From: Lewinellaceae bacterium | GTDB taxonomy: Bacteria; Bacteroidota; Bacteroidia; Chitinophagales; Saprospiraceae | NCBI GenBank assembly: GCA_016713985.1 | Contig: JADJOD010000001.1 | Coordinates: 284,501 to 348,500 of the forward strand | Direction: 5' to 3' | Length of the DNA: 64,000 nucleotides | Part shown: piece after piece, positions 18,535 to 25,958 of the stretch | Layout: every line of letters begins with the position of its first letter | How positions within the stretch are numbered: the stretch's first letter is position 1 | Program-made: the position numbers and the translations under genes | The notes under the pieces: generated by a model | Databases searched by the model: none | What the model was told of the DNA's origin: nothing | The model's input: only the letters and a program-made list of their open reading frames with translations

Positions 18535-19395
18535 CTGCACGGCGACGGGGTAAAAGTGCTGGCGCTTTGGGTCGACGACGCTGAAAGCGCTTATTATACC
18601 GCATTAAAACGCGGCGCCGTTTCCGCGTTTGCCCCTAAAACACTGCGCGACGACAATGGAAAAGTAGTGATGGCGGCCATTCAAACCTACGGCGACACCA
18701 TTCACACCCTCGTGGAACGCTCCGATTATTCCGGCGCCTTCCTGCCCGGCTACGAACCCCGTAAAAGTGTGTATCCCGTGCGCTCCGTCGGACTTCAATA
18801 CGTGGATCACTGCGTCGGCAACGTCGAACTCGGCGCCATGAACAAATGGGTCAGGTTTTACCAGGACGTCATGGGATTCAAACTGCTCATCACCTTCGAC
18901 GACAAGGATATTTCCACCGAATACACGGCATTGATGTCCAAAGTGGTGTCGAACGGCAACGGGTATATCAAATTTCCGATCAACGAACCCGCTAAAGGAC
19001 TGAAAAAGAGCCAGATCGACGAATACCTGGAATTTTATCGCGGCGCAGGGGTGCAACATATCGCCGTAGCCACCGAAGATATCGTCGAAACCATCAACAC
19101 CCTGCGCAACAACGGGGTCGACTTCCTTTATGTGCCGGAAGTATATTATGAAGACGTGCTGGACCGCGTGGGCCACATCGACGAAGACCTGGAAGAACTC
19201 AAAAAACTGAACATCCTGATCGACCGCGACGAAGACGGCTATTTGCTTCAGATTTTCACCAAACCCGTGCAGGATCGCCCGACGGTTTTTTTCGAGATCA
19301 TTCAGCGCAAGGGCGCCAAATCTTTTGGGAAAGGTAATTTTAAAGCGCTTTTTGAAGCCATCGAACGCGAACAGGCGATTCGTGGCACACTTTAA
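18535..19395 (+). CDS. hpd: 4-hydroxyphenylpyruvate dioxygenase, C-terminal part
   Basis: Continues the hpd frame after the TAG; the first usable start is a GTG at 18556. It carries the whole catalytic vicinal-oxygen-chelate domain: iron ligands His in YVDHCVGNV, His in GVQHIAVATED and Glu in FFEIIQRKG, and the C-terminal gating helix region. Joined to the fragment at 18271 it makes about 374 residues, normal for HPD. Either the TAG is a base error, a recent nonsense mutation, or it is read through; the intact ligands argue against long decay. Confidence 0.8.
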   Translation: MHGDGVKVLALWVDDAESAYYTALKRGAVSAFAPKTLRDDNGKVVMAAIQTYGDTIHTLVERSDYSGAFLPGYEPRKSVYPVRSVGLQYVDHCVGNVELGAMNKWVRFYQDVMGFKLLITFDDKDISTEYTALMSKVVSNGNGYIKFPINEPAKGLKKSQIDEYLEFYRGAGVQHIAVATEDIVETINTLRNNGVDFLYVPEVYYEDVLDRVGHIDEDLEELKKLNILIDRDEDGYLLQIFTKPVQDRPTVFFEIIQRKGAKSFGKGNFKALFEAIEREQAIRGTL

Positions 19396-19397
19396 AT

Positions 19398-19465
19398 GGG
19401 TGTGGCATAACCGCTTACGCTATCTTTTTATTCCCTGAAATCTTAATAGCGGTCATGCCACACCT
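19398..19465. repeat. 18-bp inverted repeat after hpd
   Basis: GGGTGTGGCATAACCGCT (19398-19415) pairs with AGCGGTCATGCCACACCT (19448-19465) with two mismatches around a 32-nt loop. It starts three bases after the hpd stop, so it may act as a terminator, though no T-run follows. Confidence 0.55.
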
Positions 19466-19624
19466 AACGCCTGACGTCTAAAGTCCCCTGTCCAAAGCCT
19501 ATTCCAGCAATTTTGTCTAATGTTAAAATATGCGGCGCGAAAACAGGTATTTTTGCCGTTTTAACGAATGACCATTCAAACAATCGGTTTTTCTGACATT
19601 AAAAATTCAAAATTTTCCATCAAC

Positions 19625-21340
19625 ATGACATTAAAACACTGTGTAGCAATCCTATCGTTTTGCCTGCCCGTCCTATTCCTCCAGGCCCAGGGTAACAAGG
19701 CGCCGGAAAATTGGTTTACGCTGGACCCCACCAAAGACAACGTCAACGGAACAGGCTCCGATGAGACCCTCAAACGCCTCAAGGATAAAGGTAAAAAAGG
19801 CCAAACCATCATTGTAGCCGTTCTTGATTCGGGTATCGACACCGACCATGAAGACCTCAAAGACGTGATGTGGACTAATCCCGGCGAAATCGCCGGCAAC
19901 GGCAAAGACGACGACGGCAACGGCTATATTGACGATATTCACGGCTGGAACTTCCTCGGCGGAAAAGACGGCAAAAACGTACACCACGAAACCCTCGAAC
20001 TCACCCGCGAATACGTGCGCCTGAGCAAACGTTTTAAGGATACCGACCCTAAAAACCTGCACGGCGACGCGGCGGAAGAGTATAAATATTACGAAAAGAT
20101 CAAAACCGCTTTCGAAGAGCAACGCGGCGAGGCAGAAGCCGGCGCAGCCAGCATCGAAAAACAGCTGGTTAAAATTGAAGAAGCTTTCGCCGCCGTTGAA
20201 AAAGCCCTCGGCAAAACGGAATTTACGGACGAAGACCTCACCAAAGCCGGAGAAGGCGCCGGCGCCGACCTGCAACAGGCGCTGGGTATCGTTAAAGCCA
20301 TGAGAAGCCAGGGCGTAGGTTCACGTGCAGATTTCGACGAGCAAAAGAAAGAAGCCACCAAATACTTCGACGGCCAGTTGAATTACAACCTCAACCCCGA
20401 CTACAACCCCCGCGACATGGTGGGCGACGACCCCAGCGACCTCAGCAACCGCTACTACGGCAACAACGACTACCAGGGCCCCGATGCGTTCCACGGCACC
20501 CACGTTGCAGGTATCATTGCCGCCGTACGCAACAACGGCAAGGGAATTAACGGTATCGCCGACAACGTGCGTATCATGACCGTACGTTGTGTACCCGATG
20601 GCGACGAACGGGATAAAGACGTGGCCAACGCGATTTATTACGCCGTGGACAATGGCGCCAGCGTCATCAACATGTCTTTCGGCAAAGGTTACAGCCCGCA
20701 AAAAGCCTACGTGGATGCAGCCATGAAATACGCTTCCGACCACGACGTATTGCTGGTGCACGCCGCAGGAAATGACTCCGAAAACAACGACTCGGACCCC
20801 AATTTCCCGAACGACGAGTTCAAAAAACCGGTAAAAGCCGGCCTGTTCAAAAAAATGAAAAGTGTCCCCACCTGGGTGGAAATCGGCGCCCTGAACTGGA
20901 AATCCGGTGAAAAACGGGTGGCCAATTTCTCCAACTACGGCAAAAAGAACGTCGACCTGTTTTCTCCCGGCGTACAACTTTACTCCACGGTCCCGGGCAG
21001 CGAATACGGCAATGCCAGCGGCACTTCCATGGCTTCCCCGGCAGCGGCAGGGGTGGCAGCGATCATCCGCTCCTACTATCCGGAACTCTCCGCCGTCCAG
21101 GTGAAAGACATTATGATGAAATCGGTGATCAAACAGGACGGTGAAGTGTCCAAACCCGGTTCTTCTACAGAAAAGATCAAATTCAGCGATCTCTGCGTCA
21201 GCGGAGGTATCATCAGCGCCACCAATGCCGTGGAACTGGCCGAAAAAACAAAAGGCAAAAAGGTAAAATCGGCCGTCTGGCGGGAAGCAGGTATGGGTAA
21301 AGCGCCTGTTAGCAAAAAAGTAAAAACGGCAACGCCGTAA
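19625..21340 (+). CDS. secreted subtilisin-like serine protease (S8)
   Basis: 571 aa. Signal peptide MTLKHCVAILSFCLPVLFLQAQ, so the start is 19625, not the upstream ATG at 19568. The catalytic triad is D67 (VAVLDSGIDTDHEDL), H290 (FHGTHVAGIIAA) and S468 (GTSMASPAAAGVAAI). The gap between Asp and His is unusually long because of a ~150-residue Glu/Lys/Ala-rich helical insertion (residues ~115-240). The protein ends in a basic tail (SKKVKTATP) rather than a T9SS sorting domain, so it is probably periplasmic. Confidence 0.92.
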   Translation: MTLKHCVAILSFCLPVLFLQAQGNKAPENWFTLDPTKDNVNGTGSDETLKRLKDKGKKGQTIIVAVLDSGIDTDHEDLKDVMWTNPGEIAGNGKDDDGNGYIDDIHGWNFLGGKDGKNVHHETLELTREYVRLSKRFKDTDPKNLHGDAAEEYKYYEKIKTAFEEQRGEAEAGAASIEKQLVKIEEAFAAVEKALGKTEFTDEDLTKAGEGAGADLQQALGIVKAMRSQGVGSRADFDEQKKEATKYFDGQLNYNLNPDYNPRDMVGDDPSDLSNRYYGNNDYQGPDAFHGTHVAGIIAAVRNNGKGINGIADNVRIMTVRCVPDGDERDKDVANAIYYAVDNGASVINMSFGKGYSPQKAYVDAAMKYASDHDVLLVHAAGNDSENNDSDPNFPNDEFKKPVKAGLFKKMKSVPTWVEIGALNWKSGEKRVANFSNYGKKNVDLFSPGVQLYSTVPGSEYGNASGTSMASPAAAGVAAIIRSYYPELSAVQVKDIMMKSVIKQDGEVSKPGSSTEKIKFSDLCVSGGIISATNAVELAEKTKGKKVKSAVWREAGMGKAPVSKKVKTATP

Positions 21341-21487
21341 GGGTTAAAGGTTTCAGGGTTTAATGGTTTAATGGTTTCAGGGTTTCAGGGTTTCAGGGTT
21401 GTGAATAGCGCAGAACCTTGAAACCCTGAAACCATTAAACCCTGAAACCTTTTAACCCTGAAACCATTAAACCCTGAAACCTTTTAA
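21341..21487. repeat. GGGTTTCA-type hairpin repeat, family B copy 1
   Basis: The left arm (21341-21400) is made of tandem GGTTTCAG/GGTTTAAT units; the right arm (21414-21487) is the same units inverted (CCTGAAACC, CCATTAAACC). The loop is GTGAATAGCGCAG. It is a long snap-back of degenerate 7-9 nt units, directly after the subtilase stop. A second copy lies at 24166-24251. Confidence 0.75.
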
Positions 21488-21500
21488 TCTCTAAAATCAA

Positions 21501-21538
21501 AAAAGAGCGGTGCCCGGTTTCCCCGGCGCCGCTCTTTT
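21501..21538. terminator. bidirectional Rho-independent terminator
   Basis: AAAAGAGCGGTGCC pairs with GGCGCCGCTCTTTT with one mismatch (21501-21538), ending in a T-run on either strand. It separates the subtilase from the convergent symporter. Confidence 0.8.
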
Positions 21539-21800
21539 CATTATCAATTGTTTTATCTGGAATAGAATGAGTTGTAGCGGAAAACCGAATGATTTGTTCG
21601 GGGTTACCGCCGGGTTTTGTTCCTCATGCTTCTTTCAGCATTCGATTGCCGAAAATGAGGAGGATGAGCAGGAGAACTGTGAGAATCAACATAGGATTAA
21701 ACAATTTTTTTGGAAGTGAGAGAAATGGAGTAATCAGTCTTTTATGTCTTAACGGCCCTTGCCGAAATTTCGTTCACCGATTTGCCGGGATCACAAACTA
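21539..21800. other. spacer with no convincing gene
   Basis: No recognisable protein in either strand. A 22-codon minus-strand frame (21624-21692) would encode one hydrophobic helix (MLILTVLLLILLIFG); it is too short to call from sequence alone. Confidence 0.4.
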
Positions 21801-23489
21801 TTAACTTCTTTTTAATAGTTTTTCAAAAATCCAGCCCAAACCCATCACCAAACCGCAACCCAGTGGATTGTACCACAAAAACGGGTCTTTACTCACCCCA
21901 AAAAACAACCAGAGAATGATGGCCTGTGTCGATACGGCAGCCCAAAACACGGCCTTGCCACCCACTTGTTTGAGGAAAAACGCCGTAAAAAATATCCCAA
22001 GAATGGTGCCATAAAAAATAGATCCGATCATGTTGACGGCCTGGATCAGGTTGTCGAACAAGTCGAAATAAATGGCAAATACCGTGATAATGCCCCCCCA
22101 GATAACCGTCGCCAGTTTGGACACCCGGAAGTAATGGTTGTCGTCCCGGCCCGGCATAAATGAACGGCGGTATACATCCGAAACACTGGTGGCGGCAAGT
22201 GCGCTGATTTCTGAAGCGGTGGTACTCCAGGAGGCGCAAAAAATCATGGCCAGCATCAGCCCGATCAACCCGGTCGGTATGTGGTTCAGGATAAAATTGA
22301 TAAAAATGTAGTCCTTGTCATTCGGGTCCGCTGCGGGAGCCGCCACCTTCACCAGGCCGGACGCTTGCTGCCGCAAATCGTTGCGCTGTTTTTCTAAGTT
22401 CTGCAAATCGCCCCGGGCCTTGTCGGACAACGCGGTATCTCCCGTTTTCAGGCCCGTTGCCAGATCGTCGAGTACCGCTTTTTTTTGCACAAACAGTTCG
22501 TCGGCGCGCCCTTCCAGTTGCCGGAAAGCGGCTTCCTGTCCGGTGCCTTCCACCTTGGCGCGGTTGGCCTGGTTGAAGTGCAGCGGCGATTGGTTGAACT
22601 GGTAAAAAACGAACACCATCACGCCCACGGACAACACGAGAAATTGCATCGGGATTTTTACAAAACCGTTAAAAAGTAATCCGAAACGGCTCTCATTCAA
22701 GGACTTACCCGACAAATACCGCCCCACCTGGCTTTGATCGGTACCAAAATAGGATAGGAACAAAAAGGTAGCCCCCAACACCCCGGACCAGACATTGTAG
22801 CGGTCATTCCAGTCAAAAGACCAGTCCAGAATCTGGGTTTTGCCGGAGGCATCGGCAATTTGCCAGGCCTCGGGCAGCCCGATTCCCGGTGGAAGTTTCT
22901 GCAAGACAAGAATAAACGCGAGCACGAGCCCACCCAGCATAATGGTCATTTGCAACTCCTGCGTCCGGCTGACGGCTGCGCTGCCTCCTGTGGTGGTGTA
23001 AATAACCACAAACACCGCCATTAAAAAATTGGTAAACGCCAGGTTCCAGCCGAACACGGCGCTCAAAATAATACTCGGCGCATAAATGCTGATCGCCGCA
23101 GCCATACCGCGCTGGATCAAAAAAAGCACCGCAGTAAGGGTGCGCATCCGGAGGTCGAAGCGTTGTTCGAGGTATTCGTACGCCGTGGTGACCCGAAGGC
23201 GGTAATAAACCGGCAGCACAAACACGCACAAAAAGATCATGGCGATGGGCATACCGAAATAGTACTGCACGAATTGCATCCCGTCGGAATAACCCTGGCC
23301 GGGTGTGCTGAGAAAGGTGATGGCGCTCGCCTGCGTAGCCATGATGCTCAGGCCGATTGTCCACCAGGGCAGGTCGCGTTTTCCGGCGAGAAAATTTTCG
23401 CTGGAATCAATATTCCGGCTTTTCCACAGACCGTAAATGACAATCAGGCCAAGGGTTCCGACGAGTACAATCCAATCAAGAGTTTGCAT
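21801..23489 (-). CDS. sodium:solute symporter (SSS family)
   Basis: 562 aa inner-membrane transporter with about 13 helices; Na+-driven uptake of a sugar, acid or similar solute that cannot be told from sequence. SSS features include QASAITFLSTPGQGYSDG near the start and CASWSTTASEISALAATSVSDVY near residue 420. Between two helices (residues ~280-375) is a ~95-residue soluble, charged, coiled-coil-like insertion (RQLEGRADELFVQKKAVLDD), which most SSS members lack. The start at 23489 (MQTLDWIVLVG) is chosen over the upstream 23642 because the extra 51 residues are not membrane-protein-like. Confidence 0.9.
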   Translation of the reverse strand: MQTLDWIVLVGTLGLIVIYGLWKSRNIDSSENFLAGKRDLPWWTIGLSIMATQASAITFLSTPGQGYSDGMQFVQYYFGMPIAMIFLCVFVLPVYYRLRVTTAYEYLEQRFDLRMRTLTAVLFLIQRGMAAAISIYAPSIILSAVFGWNLAFTNFLMAVFVVIYTTTGGSAAVSRTQELQMTIMLGGLVLAFILVLQKLPPGIGLPEAWQIADASGKTQILDWSFDWNDRYNVWSGVLGATFLFLSYFGTDQSQVGRYLSGKSLNESRFGLLFNGFVKIPMQFLVLSVGVMVFVFYQFNQSPLHFNQANRAKVEGTGQEAAFRQLEGRADELFVQKKAVLDDLATGLKTGDTALSDKARGDLQNLEKQRNDLRQQASGLVKVAAPAADPNDKDYIFINFILNHIPTGLIGLMLAMIFCASWSTTASEISALAATSVSDVYRRSFMPGRDDNHYFRVSKLATVIWGGIITVFAIYFDLFDNLIQAVNMIGSIFYGTILGIFFTAFFLKQVGGKAVFWAAVSTQAIILWLFFGVSKDPFLWYNPLGCGLVMGLGWIFEKLLKRS

Positions 23490-23581
23490 AAGAATATGGT
23501 CGCCGCGTTCACCCGGGCCTGTGTTTTTAATGAAATATTTGCCGGCAAAGGAGTGCCGTTTTATAAAAACGTTGCTTACAA

Positions 23582-24148
23582 TTACCTGAAAGACAAATAA
23601 ATAATAAGGCCGATCAGCGCGGTGAAAATAAACCAGGCCCAAACGCTCAGGCTGTTTTCACGCCAGATATTGAACATTTTTTCCATCGCGTTGCGCCAGT
23701 CTAATTCGCGACCGCCGGCTTTTGAGGCCCGCTCGTGCATCAGGCAGAAATAACGGCGCAGTCCTTTTCTCGCCTGGTCGCCGTGTTTGGTCAGGATCAT
23801 AAAATCCGCGTTCAAAAAACGCAGATCGAACAACTCACTTTTACCTCCGATTTCCAGGATGAGGGTATTGTCCTTGTTCAGGCGTTTCCAGGAACCTTTC
23901 ACCACGTTGCCGTCGAGTGCAAGCAGGTATTCGCCCCCTTCGTTAAAAATGTGCAAAATGGATTCGTGAAAACCCTCATCGTCGCGGATTTCTTTCCAGC
24001 GTTTGCTCAGCCAGAATTGTTCTTCCCGCAAATCCTCGCCAAAGGGTATAACTTTGGGTAAAATAAAATTGAGGTGCGAATCCATATCACCCAGATCCTT
24101 CGGCAGGTCCGGGCTCACAGCGCGAGATATATCTTTGAGTAATTCCAT
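23582..24148 (-). CDS. hypothetical tail-anchored membrane protein
   Basis: 188 aa. Starts MELLKDISRAVSPDLPKDL; soluble beta-rich body (ILHIFNEGGEYLLALDGNVV, a lipocalin-like or PH-like pattern) followed by one C-terminal helix (VWAWFIFTALIGLIIYLSF), so it is probably anchored with the body in the cytoplasm. The open frame extends upstream to 24246, but those codons lie in hairpin repeat family B and give ETLKPRNPQTFTP-like sequence, so the start is 24148. It sits 92 bp upstream of the symporter on the same strand. Family not recognised. Confidence 0.7.
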   Translation of the reverse strand: MELLKDISRAVSPDLPKDLGDMDSHLNFILPKVIPFGEDLREEQFWLSKRWKEIRDDEGFHESILHIFNEGGEYLLALDGNVVKGSWKRLNKDNTLILEIGGKSELFDLRFLNADFMILTKHGDQARKGLRRYFCLMHERASKAGGRELDWRNAMEKMFNIWRENSLSVWAWFIFTALIGLIIYLSFR

Positions 24149-24165
24149 AATCGCTTGGGGGGTAA

Positions 24166-24251
24166 AGGTTTGAGGGTTTCGGGGTTTGAGGGTTTCAGGG
24201 TTGTGGTAATGTGGAACCCTGAAACCCTCAAACCTTGAAACCCTCAAACCC
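24166..24251. repeat. GGGTTTGA/GGGTTTCA hairpin repeat, family B copy 2
   Basis: A ~37-nt arm of GGTTTGAG/GGTTTCAG units (24166-24202) faces its near-perfect inverted copy (24215-24251) around a 12-nt loop, GTGGTAATGTGG. It lies between divergent genes, reaching to 18 bp from the start of the minus-strand gene. Confidence 0.8.
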
Positions 24252-24364
24252 CTCTAAACTGTTTGCGGCGGTAAAAATCGTCAAAAGGGCGGCACAATGT
24301 TAGAAAAATCTGATTTTGAAAACTTAAGCGGCGGCAAACATCGCTTTTTTGCAGCTTTGCACCT

Positions 24365-25168
24365 ATGAAACAAACGCTTCTGAACAACGGGCGGCGGATC
24401 GTTTATTACCCGGACGGGCCCGAACAAGCCTTGCCCCTCGTGCTTTTACACGGTTTTTGTGAAGACGCAAGCCTCTGGGACGGCCTCTTGCCGGGGCTGA
24501 GGGACGTCCCCTTGCTGCGAATTGATTTGCCCGGGTTCGGCGGGTCCGATCTTCTGCCGGCGCCCGGCATGGATGGCTATGCCGATGCCGTCTGTGCCGT
24601 TTTAAACGACCTCTCCATCGGGCGGTGTGTGCTGGTCGGGCATTCCATGGGCGGGTATGTTGCGCTCGAATTCGTCGAAAAGTACCCCGACCGGCTTGCC
24701 GGTTTCGGGCTGATCCATTCCCATCCGTGGGCAGACACGTCCGAACGGATAGAAAACCGCCGGCGCGGCATCGATATGTTGCGTTCGGGCAAACGCGACC
24801 TGTACGTTACCCAATTGTTCCCCGGTTTATTCGCCGAAGCGTTCGCGAAGGCGAACCCCGAAATTATCAACTTATTGATCGAACAGGGCAAACGCCAGCC
24901 GGCGGAAGGCATTATTGCCGCACTGGAAAGTATGATCGATCGAAAAGAACACCTGGAAACGGTGCGAAATGCCGGGTGCCCCGTGTTGTTCCTGCTGGGC
25001 GCCGAAGATCCGATCATTCCATCCGGATGGGCGTTGCAGGCAGCCCTGTTGCCGGCCGTCGCCGACGTACACGTTCTTCCCGGTGTCGGCCACATGGGAA
25101 TATTGGAAGCTCCGGAAAAGTTGGTTGAAATTGTGCAGCAGTTTTGGCAATTTTGTGCGCGACGATGA
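24365..25168 (+). CDS. alpha/beta hydrolase
   Basis: 267 aa cytoplasmic hydrolase of the MhpC/BioH-like type. LLHGFCEDASLWD holds the oxyanion-hole motif, GHSMGG the nucleophile Ser, and the catalytic Asp and His are in LGAEDPIIP and GVGHMGILEAPE. Substrate is unknown; this fold covers esterases, lactonases and C-C hydrolases. The stop overlaps the PrsW start (ATGA at 25165-25168), so the two genes form a coupled pair. Confidence 0.9.
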   Translation: MKQTLLNNGRRIVYYPDGPEQALPLVLLHGFCEDASLWDGLLPGLRDVPLLRIDLPGFGGSDLLPAPGMDGYADAVCAVLNDLSIGRCVLVGHSMGGYVALEFVEKYPDRLAGFGLIHSHPWADTSERIENRRRGIDMLRSGKRDLYVTQLFPGLFAEAFAKANPEIINLLIEQGKRQPAEGIIAALESMIDRKEHLETVRNAGCPVLFLLGAEDPIIPSGWALQAALLPAVADVHVLPGVGHMGILEAPEKLVEIVQQFWQFCARR

Positions 25169-25842
25169 ACCCGTTTTTACTCCTGCTGGCCGTGTTTCCC
25201 GGATTATTGATCAGTTATGTCATTTTCCGGGCCGACAAATATGAACGTGAGCCGCTCGTTCCGCTGATTATTTGCTTCGGACTGGGCGCCACGGCCACCT
25301 TTCCGGCTATGGAACTGGAAAAATGGGCCTTTCACTTCCTGCAAACGCGGGAACAGGGTTTCGGGGTCATCATTCTGTCTGCATTTTTTGTCGTAGCCCT
25401 CAACGAAGAAGTTTTCAAATTTGCCGTCCTGCGTTTTGTCGCGTTCCCCCGCAGTTATTTTAATGAACCGTTCGACGGCATCGTTTATTCCGTGCTGGTA
25501 TCCATGGGTTTTGCCACGATGGAAAATGTCTTTTTCGCCCATCGTTTCGGCATGGAAACGGTGTTGCTGCGGGCCTTTACCGCCGTGCCGGCACACCTGG
25601 CATTTGCCGTTGTCGCGGGTTATTACGTCGGTTTGGCAAAATTCAGTCCCGAAAACCGTTTAAAACTCCTGTGGCAGGGTTTCGGTATGGCCTTTTTGCT
25701 CCACGGCGTCTATGATTTCCTGATCCTCCAGAGCTGGTCCGACTGGCTGCTGGTATTGGCTTCCCTGACCCTCTATATGTGCCTGTATTACTGCCACAAC
25801 CTGATCAAACAACATTTAGACAATTCGCCGTTTAAGTTGTAG
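25165..25842 (+). CDS. PrsW-family intramembrane glutamic protease
   Basis: 225 aa with about seven to eight membrane helices. The PrsW/CAAX-like signature is present: NEEVFKFAVLRF (the EExxK-type metal-free glutamic site), FDGIVYSVLVSMGFATMENVFF, AVPAHLAFAVVAGYY and LLHGVYDFLIL. PrsW proteases cut membrane anti-sigma factors or similar clients; the client here is not apparent, though no anti-sigma gene is adjacent. The start is the ATG inside the hydrolase stop. Confidence 0.88.
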   Translation: MNPFLLLLAVFPGLLISYVIFRADKYEREPLVPLIICFGLGATATFPAMELEKWAFHFLQTREQGFGVIILSAFFVVALNEEVFKFAVLRFVAFPRSYFNEPFDGIVYSVLVSMGFATMENVFFAHRFGMETVLLRAFTAVPAHLAFAVVAGYYVGLAKFSPENRLKLLWQGFGMAFLLHGVYDFLILQSWSDWLLVLASLTLYMCLYYCHNLIKQHLDNSPFKL

Positions 25843-25862
25843 GACGGAAATCTTTTCCGTCC
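25842..25862 (+). terminator. hairpin after prsW-like gene
   Basis: GGACGGAAA (25842-25850), TCT loop, TTTCCGTCC (25854-25862): a perfect 9-bp stem overlapping the last base of the stop. A partial copy, GACGGAAATCTTTTCC, recurs at 25925. Confidence 0.5.
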
Positions 25863-25958
25863 GGATGATTCATTATCAGAATGTTCCGAAAAAAATAATA
25901 GCATTAATTCTGCTTGATTCTTAAGACGGAAATCTTTTCCCCCCACACGAATGATCCA

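Noticed and set aside
18604..19176. Minus-strand frame opposite hpd
   Set aside because: It mirrors the codon pattern of hpd and shows no protein-like features.
21341..21487. Telomere-like end sequence
   Set aside because: The GGGTTTCA units are inside the chromosome, inverted around a loop, and bacterial gene context continues on both sides.
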